Below, piece after piece: positions 9,371 to 21,752 of a stretch of DNA of 64,000 nt. The notes below the pieces were generated by a model. The model did no database searches. It had not been told where the DNA came from and saw nothing but the letters and a program-made list of their open reading frames with translations. Position numbers and translations under genes: made by a program. Each line of letters opens with the position of its first letter. Positions within the stretch are counted from its first letter, which is position 1. This DNA is from Allobosea vaviloviae (GTDB lineage Bacteria > Pseudomonadota > Alphaproteobacteria > Rhizobiales > Beijerinckiaceae). The stretch lies in NCBI RefSeq assembly GCF_001298265.1, contig NZ_LGSZ01000052.1, positions 143,743 through 207,742 of the forward strand, given 5' to 3'.

Positions 9371-10989
9371 TCCGCCTCGAAAACATCGGCAAGCAGAACG
9401 GCCAGCAGATCGTCTTCATCGAGGCCTCGGCCTCGCTCCTGAAGGGCGAGAAGGTCGGCCTCGTCGGCCCCAACGGCGCCGGCAAGACCACCCTGTTCCG
9501 CATGATCACCGGCGAGGAGCCGCCCGACGAGGGCATGGTCCAGGTCGATCGCGGCATCACGATCGGCTATTTCAGCCAAGATGTCGGCGACATGAAGGGC
9601 GTCAGCGCCGCGACCGCCGTCATGGACGGTGCAGGCCCCGTCAGCACCGTCGCCGCCGAACTGCGCGAGTTGGAGGCCGCGATGGGCGACCCCGACCGCG
9701 CCGACGACATGGACGAGATCATCACCCGCTATGGCGAGGTGCAAGGACGCTTCGAGGAGCTCGACGGCTATGCGCTCGACGGCCGCGCCCGCGAGGTCCT
9801 GGCGGGCCTGGGCTTCAGCCAGGAGATGATGGACGGCGATGTCGGCGCGCTCTCGGGCGGCTGGAAGATGCGCGTCGCGCTCGCCCGCATCCTGCTGATG
9901 CGCCCCGATGCGATGCTTCTCGACGAGCCGTCGAACCATCTCGACCTCGAGAGCCTGATCTGGCTGGAATCCTTCCTGAAGGGCTATGACGGCGCCTTGC
10001 TGATGACCTCGCATGACCGCGAGTTCATGAACCGCATCGTCGGCAAGATCATCGAGATCGATGGCGGCGCGCTGACCTCCTATTCCGGCGACTACGAGTT
10101 CTACCAGCAGCAGCGCGCGCTTTCAGAGAAACAGCAGCAGGCCCAGTTCGAGCGCCAGCAGGCCATGCTCGCCAAGGAGATCGCCTTCATCGAGCGCTTC
10201 AAGGCGCGCGCCTCGCACGCCGCCCAGGTCCAGAGCCGCGTCAAGAAGCTCGACAAGATCGAGAAGGTCGAGCCGCCCAAGCGCCGCCAGACCGTCTCCT
10301 TCGAATTCCAGACCCCGCCGCGCTCCGGCGAGGACGTGGTCACGCTCAAGGGCGTCCACAAGCGCTATGGCAGCCGCAGCATCTATGAGGGGCTGGATTT
10401 CCAGGTCCGCCGCAAGGAGCGCTGGTGCGTCATGGGCATCAATGGCGCCGGCAAGTCGACCCTGCTCAAGCTCGTCACTGGCTCGACCGAGCCCGATGAG
10501 GGCAATGTCGCGCTCGGCGGCTCGATCAAGCTCGGCTATTTCGCCCAGCACGCCATGGAGGTGCTGGAGGGCGACCGCACCGTCTTCCAGTCGCTGGAGG
10601 ACCGCTTTCCTCAGGCCGGCCAGGGCTCGCTGCGCGCGCTCGCCGGCTGCTTCGGCTTCTCCGGCGACGATGTCGAGAAGCGCTGCCGCGTGCTCTCGGG
10701 CGGTGAGAAGGCCCGGCTGGTGATGGCGACGATGCTGTTCGATCCGCCGAATTTCCTGGTGCTGGACGAGCCGACCAACCATCTCGACATCGCCACCAAG
10801 GAGATGCTGATCGCCGCGCTCGCGCAATATGAAGGCACCATGCTCTTCGTCAGCCACGACCGGCATTTCCTGGCGGCTCTGTCCAACCGCACGCTGGAAC
10901 TGACCCCCGACGGCGTGCATGCCTATGGCGGCGGCTACACGGAATACGTCGCCCGCACCGGCCAGGAAGCGCCGGGCCTGCGCAGCTGA
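9367..10989 (+). CDS. ABC-F family ATP-binding protein
   Basis: 540 residues with two ATP-binding cassettes and no membrane segments. Cassette 1 has Walker A GPNGAGKTT, signature LSGGWKMRVALA and Walker B LLDEPSNHLD; cassette 2 has GINGAGKST, LSGGEKARLV and LVLDEPTNHLD. The charged linker between them is rich in Gln, Glu and Lys, as in ribosome-associated ABC-F proteins (EttA/Uup/YbiT/YheS group). These proteins act at the ribosomal E site rather than in transport. Which subgroup it belongs to cannot be settled by eye. It starts inside the stop of the TyrA-like gene. Confidence 0.93.
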   Translation: MIRLENIGKQNGQQIVFIEASASLLKGEKVGLVGPNGAGKTTLFRMITGEEPPDEGMVQVDRGITIGYFSQDVGDMKGVSAATAVMDGAGPVSTVAAELRELEAAMGDPDRADDMDEIITRYGEVQGRFEELDGYALDGRAREVLAGLGFSQEMMDGDVGALSGGWKMRVALARILLMRPDAMLLDEPSNHLDLESLIWLESFLKGYDGALLMTSHDREFMNRIVGKIIEIDGGALTSYSGDYEFYQQQRALSEKQQQAQFERQQAMLAKEIAFIERFKARASHAAQVQSRVKKLDKIEKVEPPKRRQTVSFEFQTPPRSGEDVVTLKGVHKRYGSRSIYEGLDFQVRRKERWCVMGINGAGKSTLLKLVTGSTEPDEGNVALGGSIKLGYFAQHAMEVLEGDRTVFQSLEDRFPQAGQGSLRALAGCFGFSGDDVEKRCRVLSGGEKARLVMATMLFDPPNFLVLDEPTNHLDIATKEMLIAALAQYEGTMLFVSHDRHFLAALSNRTLELTPDGVHAYGGGYTEYVARTGQEAPGLRS

Positions 10990-11008
10990 CCGGACGAGGC
11001 AGGCGCCA

Positions 11009-11437
11009 ATGACCGACAATCCCCTCACCCGCCCCGGCGCAGCCCACCCCACCATCACCGAGGCGATGATCGCGACGCTCGTGCGGCGGTTCTACGAGCG
11101 GGCGCGCGAGGATGCCGTGATCGGCCCGGTCTTCATGGGCGCTGTGCAGCACTGGGACGAGCACATCGCCAACATCACCGATTTCTGGAGCTCGGTAATG
11201 CTTCGGACCGGGCGCTATCAGGGCCGGCCGATGCGCCCGCATCTGATCCTGCCGCTCGAACCGCAGCATTTCGACCGCTGGCTCGTGCTGTTCGAGGAGA
11301 CAGCCCATGAGGTCTGCGGCGCGCCCGACATCGCGCAGGCCTTCATTGTCAGGGCCAGGCGCATCGCCGACAGCTTCGAGATGGCGCGCGCCGGCCAGCG
11401 CGGCGAGATCGCCCGCCCGCGCCACAGTCGGGGCTGA
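11009..11437 (+). CDS. Group III-type truncated haemoglobin
   Basis: 142 residues from ATG 11009. It has the 2-over-2 globin pattern: LVRRFYERAREDAVIGPVF, then HWDEHIANITDFWSSVML, then MRPHLILPLEPQHFDRW, where the first His is the likely haem ligand. This matches bacterial group III (trHbP-like) globins, usually linked to nitric oxide or oxygen handling at low oxygen. It lies 19 bp after the ABC-F gene and may share its transcript. The physiological ligand is unknown. Confidence 0.88.
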   Translation: MTDNPLTRPGAAHPTITEAMIATLVRRFYERAREDAVIGPVFMGAVQHWDEHIANITDFWSSVMLRTGRYQGRPMRPHLILPLEPQHFDRWLVLFEETAHEVCGAPDIAQAFIVRARRIADSFEMARAGQRGEIARPRHSRG

Positions 11438-11484
11438 GGCATAGAGCCTTGCCGCGACAACGCTCGCCGTGATGGGATGACGGG

Positions 11485-12006
11485 ATGGACGCGCTGCCCC
11501 TCATCCACCTGCTCATCCCGGCCGACGCCGCCGCTTATCGCGCGCTGCGCCTCCAAGCCCTGCGCGACCATCCGGAAGCCTTCGGCGCGAGCTATGAGGA
11601 CGAGGCCGCGCGCAGCCTGGAAATGACGGCGAAGCGCCTCGATGGCGGCCCGCTGAACTGCGTCTTCGGCGCCTTTGCCGGAGACGATCTTGTCGGGACG
11701 GCCGGCTTCGTCGTGCCGGACCAGTCGCCGAAATCCCGTCACAAGGGCCTGCTCGTCGGCGTCCATGTCGCGCCGGGCCATCGCGGTCGTGAGCTGGGCC
11801 GCAGGCTGGTCACGGCCGTCATCGACCATGCACGGCCCCAAGTCGTGTTGCTGCAGGCCGCCGTCGGGGTGACCAATGCACCGGCGCTGCGGCTCTATGA
11901 GAGCCTCGGCTTCCGGCACTACGGGCTGGAAGAAAAGGCGCTGCGCGTTGAGGGCGTCTTCGTCGACGAGGCACTGATCGTACTGGACTTTGCTCGCGAC
12001 GCCTGA
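11485..12006 (+). CDS. GNAT family N-acetyltransferase
   Basis: 173 residues. The acetyl-CoA binding motif appears as VGVHVAPGHRGRELGRRLV (about 91-109), followed by the C-terminal beta-strand region ALRLYESLGFRHYGLEEKAL typical of GNAT enzymes. The substrate is not predictable. It is 47 bp after the globin gene, same strand, and convergent with the cyclopropane synthase gene, whose end is 7 bp away. Confidence 0.9.
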   Translation: MDALPLIHLLIPADAAAYRALRLQALRDHPEAFGASYEDEAARSLEMTAKRLDGGPLNCVFGAFAGDDLVGTAGFVVPDQSPKSRHKGLLVGVHVAPGHRGRELGRRLVTAVIDHARPQVVLLQAAVGVTNAPALRLYESLGFRHYGLEEKALRVEGVFVDEALIVLDFARDA

Positions 12007-12013
12007 GCGCAGT

Positions 12014-13267
12014 TCAGAACCCCCGCGCCTCCAGCGCCTTCTCGGCATCGGTGATGTAGTCGCGCACCACCGGCACGGCGCTCTTGTGCGGGCCGAGCAG
12101 GAGCTGGAACACCATGTCGCCGCCGATGTCGAAGGAGACCGAGCAGGCGCCGAGATAGAACTCCCACATCCGTGCGAAACGCTCGCCCATCATCGCCACG
12201 ACCTCCGGCCGATGCGCCATGAAGCGCTCGCGCCAGGCTTCCAGCGTCCAGTGGTAGTGCCGGCGCCAGAATTCGCAGTCGGACGACCACAACCCGGTCT
12301 GCTCGACCGCAGCGAACACCTCCGACATGGCCGGCGCATAGCCGCCGGGGAAGATGTATTTGTCGAAGAACGGGCCGGTGAAGCCCGGCGGGCCGACGCG
12401 GCCGATGCAATGCACCAGCGCGATCCCATCCGCCGTCAGCAGATCGCGGATCTTTTCGAAATATTCGAGGTAATGCGCGACGCCGACATGCTCCATCATG
12501 CCGACCGAGACGACGCGGTCGAAGCGCCCCGTGAGCTCGCGATAATCCTTGTTGACGAAGGTTACGGCCTCAGTGACGCCCGCGGCTTCAGCCCGCTGCT
12601 GCGCCGCCGCCATCTGGTCGGGCGAGACGTTGAGCCCGGTGACTTTCGCCCCGCAGGCCTTCGCCAGATAGATCGCGAGCTGCCCCCAGCCCGAGCCGAT
12701 GTCGAGGACGGTCATGCCCGGCTCGATCTTCAGCTTGGCCGCGATATGCCTGAGCTTCGCCTGCTGCGCCGCTTCCAGCCCGACCTCAGGGCTGTGCCAA
12801 TAGGCGCAGGAATAGGTCATCGTCTCGTCGAGCCAGAGTTTGTAGAACTCGGTCGGGATGTCGTAGTGGTGTTTGACCTTCTTGCCCGCGACGCCGAGTG
12901 GATTGTGCATCCGGAAACGCCTGATCCGGAAGCGGACGTTGCGGATGACCTTCTGGATCGGGTGCTTGCGCAACTCCTTGCGCTGCAGCCAGAACAGCGT
13001 CAGCAGATCGTGGATCGAGCCTTCCTCGAAGTCGATCCGACCATCCATGTAGCCTTCGGCCAGCGCCAGCTCCGGATTCAGGAAAAGCTCGCGCTCGATC
13101 CTGTCGTCATGGAAGCGCACCGTCACCGCAGGCGCGGTCTTGACGACGCCGGCGAAGAGCAACTCGCCAGGCCCCGGCCCGAAGACATGACGCTTGTCGT
13201 CCGGCGTGATCACCGTCAGGCGGCCCTGCCTGACGAAATTCTTCAGCAATCTCGGTAGCAGCAACAT
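12014..13267 (-). CDS. cfa: Cyclopropane-fatty-acyl-phospholipid synthase family methyltransferase
   Basis: 417 residues from ATG 13267, with AGAGGG upstream; an open frame continues further upstream but without family character. The N-terminal domain (about 1-110) is followed by a SAM-dependent methyltransferase fold: HYDIPTEFYKLWLDETMTYSCAY, the SAM motif VLDIGSGWGQLA, then VSVGMMEHVG and FDKYIFPGGYAPAMSE. Enzymes of this type add a methylene bridge to unsaturated acyl chains of membrane lipids. Cfa is the simplest assignment; related methyltransferases cannot be fully excluded. Confidence 0.93.
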   Translation of the reverse strand: MLLLPRLLKNFVRQGRLTVITPDDKRHVFGPGPGELLFAGVVKTAPAVTVRFHDDRIERELFLNPELALAEGYMDGRIDFEEGSIHDLLTLFWLQRKELRKHPIQKVIRNVRFRIRRFRMHNPLGVAGKKVKHHYDIPTEFYKLWLDETMTYSCAYWHSPEVGLEAAQQAKLRHIAAKLKIEPGMTVLDIGSGWGQLAIYLAKACGAKVTGLNVSPDQMAAAQQRAEAAGVTEAVTFVNKDYRELTGRFDRVVSVGMMEHVGVAHYLEYFEKIRDLLTADGIALVHCIGRVGPPGFTGPFFDKYIFPGGYAPAMSEVFAAVEQTGLWSSDCEFWRRHYHWTLEAWRERFMAHRPEVVAMMGERFARMWEFYLGACSVSFDIGGDMVFQLLLGPHKSAVPVVRDYITDAEKALEARGF

Positions 13268-13531
13268 CGCAACCCTCTGGATTCGGCCCGACCATAGAAC
13301 ATGATCGGCGACGGTGGGAACCGTCGCTGTCGTGCCTCCCGTCCAACGCCGGCCCCGGATCCGGACGCCAAGCCTTGGGGTCGGACATGACGGCAAGCCT
13401 GGCCGCTGGACATCGAAGATCGGCACCATGCCCATGGCCGAAACGCGGCACGAGACGCGACCGGACAGGCAGCCGGGCGGAACCGGCGGTCGGGATCGGC
13501 GTTTCAGCGCTGGACCTTGCCGGAGCCTGCC

Positions 13532-13753
13532 ATGGAAGACGAGAGAATCACCCGAATTGCCCGCGCTTTGTGCCGCTCTGCGAGGATCGACCCCGACAGC
13601 GTTCTCACCGGCGACCCGCTCGATGCCGAGCCCCCGAAAAACGACCGCATGCCCAGCTTCGCAGATGCGACGGTCCCCGCCTGGACGATGTTCCGGGGCG
13701 CCGCGCTGACCTTCATCCACAGCCACGACGAACGGGTCGTGTCGCCGCTTTGA
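13532..13753 (+). CDS. Small hypothetical protein
   Basis: 73 residues from ATG 13532, which has GGAG 6 nt upstream (13522-13525). The protein starts MEDERITRIARALCRSARID and contains WTMFRGAALTFI. Short proteins with the MxDERIxRIARALCR opening are, to my memory, scattered in Rhizobiales and in phages, of unknown role. It is divergent from cfa. The codon pattern looks like real coding sequence, but support is modest. Confidence 0.55.
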   Translation: MEDERITRIARALCRSARIDPDSVLTGDPLDAEPPKNDRMPSFADATVPAWTMFRGAALTFIHSHDERVVSPL

Positions 13754-13847
13754 GCGCCCGCGCGGCTTGCTATGGACGTCGCCCTGCGCATAGTGCTCGC
13801 CGCTGCGCCCGAGGCTTTCGGCGCGATCCCTGGGGAATGGCGAGACG

Positions 13848-14540
13848 ATGTCCTGGCGCGATTTCTGGAACGGCGAGCACGCGATCTATGTCTCGCCGCG
13901 CCACAAGGCCCTGCATTATCGCGGGATCGCCACCGACCTGATCTCCCATATCCCGGCAAGCGACGCCGTCGCCCTCGACCATGGCTGCGGCGAGGCGCTC
14001 GATGCGGCGCGTGTCGCGGCTGCCTGCGGACAGCTCTATCTCTGCGAGGCCGCGCCCAGCGTGCGCGACAAGCTGCGGGCAATGCTCGGCGGCAAGGCGA
14101 ATGTCTCTGTCGTCTCGCCCGAGGAGGTCGAGGCGCTGCCTGAGGACAGGCTCGATCTGGTCGTCGCCAATTCGCTGATCCAGTATCTCTCGCGCGATGA
14201 GTTGGTGGCGCTGCTCGCGACCTGGCGCCGCAAGCTCAAGCCGGGCGGCAAGCTCGTCGTCGCCGACATCATCCCGCCTGATGTCAGCCCGCTGACCGAC
14301 GCCTCGCAGCTGCTCGCCTTCGCCTGGCGAGGCGGCTTCCTGATCGCCGCGCTCGCCGGCCTTGTCCGCACCGTCTTCTCGGACTATCGCAAGCTCAGGG
14401 CCCAATACGGGCTCTCGACCTACCGGATCGACGAGATCGCCGGGCTGATCGCGGCAGCGGGCTTCGAGGACGTGACGCCAGCGAAGAACTTCGGCCACAA
14501 CCCGCACCGGATGACATTTGCGGGTACGAAGCCGGCCTAA
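13848..14540 (+). CDS. Class I SAM-dependent methyltransferase
   Basis: 230 residues from ATG 13848. The SAM-binding loop reads ALDHGCGEALDA (near 42-53), the acidic motif II follows at LYLCEAAP, and the post-motif is VVANSLIQYLSRDELVALL, then WRRKLKPGGKLVVADI. The C-terminal half has a hydrophobic stretch (LLAFAWRGGFLIAALAGLV) that might be a lid or a membrane-contacting segment. The substrate is unknown. It is followed 37 bp later by the racemase homologue. Confidence 0.85.
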   Translation: MSWRDFWNGEHAIYVSPRHKALHYRGIATDLISHIPASDAVALDHGCGEALDAARVAAACGQLYLCEAAPSVRDKLRAMLGGKANVSVVSPEEVEALPEDRLDLVVANSLIQYLSRDELVALLATWRRKLKPGGKLVVADIIPPDVSPLTDASQLLAFAWRGGFLIAALAGLVRTVFSDYRKLRAQYGLSTYRIDEIAGLIAAAGFEDVTPAKNFGHNPHRMTFAGTKPA

Positions 14541-14577
14541 CCAGCCGCGCCACGGCGCCTCTTCAGGGACATCTCGC

Positions 14578-15270
14578 ATGCATATCGGCTTGATCGGCGG
14601 CATCGGCGTTGCGGCGACGATCGTCTATTACCAGCGCCTGACGGCTGCCGCGGCAGCGCGTGGCGTGGCAAGGCTTGAGCTGACGATCGCCCATGGCGAG
14701 ATTCAGGAGCTGATCCGAAACAATCTGGCCGACCGCAGGGAGGAACAGGCGCGCGCCTTCCTGCCGCTCGTCCAGCGCTTGAACGACGCGGGCTGCGACT
14801 GCATCGCCCTGTCGTCCCTCGGTGCGCATTTCTGCCTGGACGAACTGGCCGCGCTGTCGCCATTGCCAATCGTCTCCGCCGTCGCACCGCTCGATGCCTA
14901 TTTCGTCGAGCAGGGCATCAAGCGGATCGGGCTGCTTGGAACGCGCGTGGTAATGCGCACGCGGCTCTACGGCCAGCTCGCGCGCACCGACGCGATCGCG
15001 CTCGACGACGAGATCGAGATACTCGGCCAAACCTACCAGGACGTCGCTGTCGCCGGCGCCTGCTCAAGCGGGCAAAGGGAGCGCTTTCTCGACGCCGGAC
15101 GACGCATGATCGCAGCTGGAGCCGACGCCATCGTTCTCGCAGGCACCGACCTCAACCTGGCCTTCGACGGGCAGGATCCGGGCTACAGGGTCATCGATGC
15201 GCTGGACATCCATGTCGCGCTGCTCGCCGATCTGGCTGCGGGACGCGTTTCGCTCGGCGACGTCGCCTGA
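14578..15270 (+). CDS. Aspartate/glutamate racemase superfamily protein lacking both catalytic cysteines
   Basis: 230 residues from ATG 14578. The fold is recognisable: MHIGLIGGIGVAATIVYYQRL at the start, HGEIQEL, KRIGLLGTRVVMRTRLY in the middle and GADAIVLAGTDLNL near the end. In active members the first active-site loop reads (C/T)NTxH and the second GCTE. Here they read SLGAH and AGTD, so a Ser and a Gly stand where catalytic Cys/Thr and Cys are expected. It may be a pseudoenzyme or use different chemistry. It lies 37 bp after a methyltransferase gene. Confidence 0.82.
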   Translation: MHIGLIGGIGVAATIVYYQRLTAAAAARGVARLELTIAHGEIQELIRNNLADRREEQARAFLPLVQRLNDAGCDCIALSSLGAHFCLDELAALSPLPIVSAVAPLDAYFVEQGIKRIGLLGTRVVMRTRLYGQLARTDAIALDDEIEILGQTYQDVAVAGACSSGQRERFLDAGRRMIAAGADAIVLAGTDLNLAFDGQDPGYRVIDALDIHVALLADLAAGRVSLGDVA

Positions 15271-15285
15271 TAGCGCCGGCTGCGT

Positions 15286-15690
15286 TCAAACGGCCCGATC
15301 GGCAAAACTGAAGAACTTGTGCCCGAGGAACGAGAACACCATCACGAACCCCGTCGTGACGAACTGCATCGGCAGGTAGGGCAAGTCGAACCGCGCGACG
15401 AACAGGTGCATCAGCACCCAGGTCAGCACGAAGCCTCCGGCCGCGATCAGGGCGAAACGCCAGGTCGCCTGGGCATGGCTGTGGGTCGCGTCGAAGGTCA
15501 TCCAGCGGTTGAGCAGATACGAAACGACCGCGCCGACGATGAAGCCGGCAAGGGTCGCTGGCACGGGATTGACATGGGCGAGCTCGACGAGCCCGACCAG
15601 CACGCCGTAATGCGCCACAGCCGTGAGGCCACCGGCAAACACATAGGCGAGAAGCTGGCGGGTCTGGCGCGGATAGCGGCGAAGCGGCAT
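15286..15690 (-). CDS. GtrA family membrane protein
   Basis: 134 residues with four predicted membrane helices: [60 protein letters not shown] and [20 protein letters not shown]. The signatures YLLNRWMTF and GHKFFSF mark GtrA, a family proposed to move lipid-linked sugars across the inner membrane for glycosylation of envelope polymers. No glycosyltransferase neighbours it here. It converges on the racemase gene and diverges from carB. Confidence 0.9.
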   Translation of the reverse strand: MPLRRYPRQTRQLLAYVFAGGLTAVAHYGVLVGLVELAHVNPVPATLAGFIVGAVVSYLLNRWMTFDATHSHAQATWRFALIAAGGFVLTWVLMHLFVARFDLPYLPMQFVTTGFVMVFSFLGHKFFSFADRAV

Positions 15691-15768
15691 GGACCGGGCT
15701 TATACAGGCATTGCCCCAACGAAGCCTGAACGGATTTGGCAAAGGCCGCTCAGCCTGTGCGCTGAGGT

Positions 15769-15847
15769 CGGCGGGGAGCGGTTTCCGCTTCCCCCCGCCG
15801 CCTTGCCCCTCTATAGCGAGCGCCTAGCATTCAATTCAGGCGCTCGC
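15769..15847 (+). promoter_or_regulatory. Structured leader upstream of carB (two hairpins)
   Basis: Between GtrA and carB lie two strong inverted repeats. The first pairs GGCGGGG-GCGG with CCGC-CCCCGCC across a short loop (about 15769-15805). The second is a perfect 10-bp stem, GCGAGCGCCT / AGGCGCTCGC (15816-15825 and 15838-15847) with a 12-nt loop. A CTATAG (15811-15816) between them could be a -10 but has no clear -35. The function is unknown; a role in carB control is only a suggestion. Confidence 0.4.
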
Positions 15848-15913
15848 CCCGGCCCGCTCGCTCGATCGGACCGCCAGTGGCGCGCGCCCTTGTCGAGATC
15901 AGAGCCGAGCCCC

Positions 15914-19276
<3,363 letters not shown>

Positions 19277-19376
19277 AGGCGGCACGCGCCGAAGTTTAGA
19301 GAAACGACGGGAAGCGGGACGCGGGCGGCAGAGCAGCCGCCGGTGGGCATCCGCTTTCGGATAATGGGACGAGACG

Positions 19377-19853
19377 ATGGAAAAGGTTCCGATGACCGCC
19401 GGCGGCTTCGCCGCTCTGGAGGCCGAGCTCAAGGATCGCCAGCAGGTGCAGCGCCAGCGCATCATCGCGGCGATCTCGGAGGCGCGAGCCCATGGCGATC
19501 TCTCGGAAAACGCCGAGTACCACGCCGCCAAGGAATCGCAGGCTCTCAATGAAGGCCGCATCCAGGAGCTCGAATCGTTGATCGGCCGGGCCGACATCAT
19601 CGACATCGCCAAGCTCGCCGGCAGCGACACGATCAAGTTCGGCGCGACCGTCAAGCTGATCGACGACGACACCGAGGAAGAGAAGAACTACCAGATCGTC
19701 GGCGAGCCGGAATCGGACGTGAAATCCGGCAAGGTCTCGATCGGCTCCCCGATCGCGCGCGCGCTGATCGGCAAGAAAGTCGGCGATTCCGTGCAGGTCA
19801 ACACACCCGGCGGCGGCAAGTCCTACGAGGTCGTCAGCGTCATTTTCCGCTGA
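19377..19853 (+). CDS. greA: Transcription elongation factor GreA
   Basis: 158 residues, the normal GreA length. The N-terminal coiled coil (about 1-75) contains [23 protein letters not shown], with the acidic tip residues that reach the polymerase active site. The C-terminal FKBP-like domain ends SYEVVSVIF. GreA stimulates transcript cleavage in backtracked RNA polymerase. It is 100 bp after carB on the same strand; a small GGCGGC-agagca-GCCGCC hairpin lies in between (about 19325-19342). Confidence 0.98.
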   Translation: MEKVPMTAGGFAALEAELKDRQQVQRQRIIAAISEARAHGDLSENAEYHAAKESQALNEGRIQELESLIGRADIIDIAKLAGSDTIKFGATVKLIDDDTEEEKNYQIVGEPESDVKSGKVSIGSPIARALIGKKVGDSVQVNTPGGGKSYEVVSVIFR

Positions 19854-19863
19854 GAGTCACCTC

Positions 19864-19965
19864 GTCATTCTCGGGCGAAGCGAAGCTTCGACCCGAGAAT
19901 CTCGTGAAGAATGCGTGCTGGAGCCTCCTGCGGCCGGAGATGCTCGGGTCAGGCCCGAGCATGAC
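19864..19965 (+). repeat. Intergenic palindromic repeat, family A copy 1
   Basis: About 102 bp beginning GTCATTCTCGGG and ending CCCGAGCATGAC. It holds two hairpins: one built on CATTCTCGGG / CCCGAGAAT, the other on GATGCTCGGG / CCCGAGCAT. Copies at 29393, 44774 and 60977 share the design. It lies between convergent greA and marC. Confidence 0.85.
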
Positions 19966-19978
19966 GCGGTAGCCTCCC

Positions 19979-20581
19979 CTACCCCGCAATCACCGTCCGC
20001 AGCGCCTTGATGATTCCATCGACGGCGACGCTGGCCAGGATCAGCCCCATCACCCGGCTGATGACGCTGGCGCCGGCATTGCCGATCAGCCCGATGATGC
20101 GGGTCGCGCAAAGCATCAGCACGAGCGTGACCGCCAGAATCCCCGAGATCTGAAGCACGGTCTCGGCCTGTTCGGCGATGCTGAAGCGCGAATTGTCCGT
20201 CACCGTCATCACGGTCAGCATCGCACCGGGGCTGGCGATGCTCGGAATCGCCAGCGGATAGACGGCACGCTCGAGGTCGGACGTCCGCAGCAGCTTCTGA
20301 TCCTCCTCCAGCTTCGATTCGCCGAAGATCATCGTCAGCGCGAACAGGAAGAGCACGATGTTGCCGGCGATCTCGAAGGAGGTCAGCGCGATGTCCATCG
20401 CGGTCAGCAACACCTGTCCGGCGACGACGAAGAACACCAGGACGCCGAAGGCGACGAGCGTTCCGCGAATCGCGACGGCACGCGCGGCCGCGGCACTCAA
20501 GCCGGCCGTCACGGCGAGAAAGACGGGCAAGGTGCCGATCGGATCGATCACGACCCAGAGCTTGACGATTTCCGTGAACAT
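19979..20581 (-). CDS. MarC family integral membrane protein
   Basis: 200 residues from ATG 20581 (MFTEIVKLWVVIDPIGTLPVF, the usual MarC opening). An in-frame extension to 20656 lacks this character. About six membrane helices are visible, with the family motifs DPIGTLPVFLA, ALTMIFGES and PLAIPSIASPGAMLTVM. The family was once linked to antibiotic resistance, but its function is not established. It stands alone between greA and a divergent secreted-protein gene. Confidence 0.9.
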   Translation of the reverse strand: MFTEIVKLWVVIDPIGTLPVFLAVTAGLSAAAARAVAIRGTLVAFGVLVFFVVAGQVLLTAMDIALTSFEIAGNIVLFLFALTMIFGESKLEEDQKLLRTSDLERAVYPLAIPSIASPGAMLTVMTVTDNSRFSIAEQAETVLQISGILAVTLVLMLCATRIIGLIGNAGASVISRVMGLILASVAVDGIIKALRTVIAG

Positions 20582-20703
20582 ACGCTGCGTCCCTATTGCT
20601 CCCTTTAAGCATGCGAACAGCGGCAGCCAAAGCCGCAAGGCCAGCCACTTGGACAATGCGCTGGCGACGACTACATCTTCGGAAGGATCGCTGGAGCAAC
20701 CCG

Positions 20704-21213
20704 ATGACGACGCGTCGAAACCTCCTTTCGCTCGGACTGACCGGCGCAGCGCTGGCGCTCTCGCCGGCTCTCGTCACAGCCGCCCTCGCCCAGGCCCGGA
20801 CCATCGGGGCGATCCGAGTCGATACCGCGCGCATCGCCAGGCAGGGCTGGGGTGAAAACGCCGACAAAATCCGCGTCGACATGGAACGCCAGCTCGCGCA
20901 GACGCTCGGCCCGCTTTATCAGCGCGGCAAGGGCGCGACGCTGCATGTCCTCGTCAAGGGTGTCTGGCTGTCGAGCTTCGCGGGCGGCAGCGGCGGCGGC
21001 AAGCCGACGGGCGGCGGCGGCAGCAACGACAATTTCGACAGCGAGATCACTGTGCTGGGCCCGCGCGGCGAGGTTCTGCAGACCTTCCCGATCCTGTCGG
21101 TGGTCGACTCCGGCTCGGGCGGCGCCTGGTACAGGCCCGATGTCGACCAGCGACGGGTCGCGGCCCTGATCGAGAACAACGCGCTCTGGATCAAGCGCTA
21201 TCTCGGCGGGTGA
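20704..21213 (+). CDS. Putative Tat-exported protein of unknown function
   Basis: 169 residues from ATG 20704. The N-terminus MTTRRNLLSLGLTGAALALS has a twin-arginine-like signal ending near ALA-QAR (about residue 30). The mature part holds a Gly/Ser-rich loop (about 97-111) and a C-terminal region ending LIENNALWIKRYLGG. I do not recognise the family; the overall look resembles small periplasmic proteins of Rhizobiales. It converges on the Lrp/AsnC gene with a 9-bp gap. Confidence 0.78.
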   Translation: MTTRRNLLSLGLTGAALALSPALVTAALAQARTIGAIRVDTARIARQGWGENADKIRVDMERQLAQTLGPLYQRGKGATLHVLVKGVWLSSFAGGSGGGKPTGGGGSNDNFDSEITVLGPRGEVLQTFPILSVVDSGSGGAWYRPDVDQRRVAALIENNALWIKRYLGG

Positions 21214-21222
21214 GGCGCAGCC

Positions 21223-21687
21223 TCACTCGAACGGCACGATTGGCTCGTCCTTGACGCGGTCGAGCGCCAGTGCCGTGCGGACATTGCGGACATTGGGCAG
21301 GCCGGTCAGCTCGCCGACGAAATCCTGGAACGCCTTGAGATCGGGCGCGACGCATTTCAGCACGAAGTCGATGTCGCCCGAGAGCTTCCAGCATTCGCGC
21401 ACGGCGGACCAGGCCCGGATTCGCGCCTGAAACGCCTCGAGATCGGCCTCCGCCTGGCTGGCCAGATGCACGAAGGCAAAGCAGACGACGTCGAACCCCA
21501 GCTTACCTTCATCGAGCTGGGCACGGTAGCCGGTGATCAGTCCGGCCTCCTCGAGCGCCCGCACCCGCCGAAGGCAGGGCGGCGGCGAAATCCCCACGCG
21601 GCTTGCCAGCTCGACATTGGTCATGCGCCCGTCAGCCTGCAATTCGCGCAGGATAGACAGGTCGATATCGTCGAGTTTGGATCGCAC
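21223..21687 (-). CDS. Lrp/AsnC family transcriptional regulator
   Basis: 154 residues from GTG 21687 (VRSKLDDIDLSILRELQADG). The start is chosen because the helix-turn-helix ought to lie at the N-terminus: MTNVELASRVGISPPPCLRRV. The C-terminal ligand-binding RAM domain contains GDIDFVLKCVAPDLKAF. Lrp/AsnC proteins sense amino acids. It is divergent from the ELM1-like gene with about 60 bp between, so it may control that gene and itself. Confidence 0.92.
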   Translation of the reverse strand: MRSKLDDIDLSILRELQADGRMTNVELASRVGISPPPCLRRVRALEEAGLITGYRAQLDEGKLGFDVVCFAFVHLASQAEADLEAFQARIRAWSAVRECWKLSGDIDFVLKCVAPDLKAFQDFVGELTGLPNVRNVRTALALDRVKDEPIVPFE

Positions 21688-21752
21688 AAGGGGCCCCGGA
21701 GCAAGGTCGCGCTGGTGTAGACGCAGCGTCGGGGCGATACAAGGCATTGACT

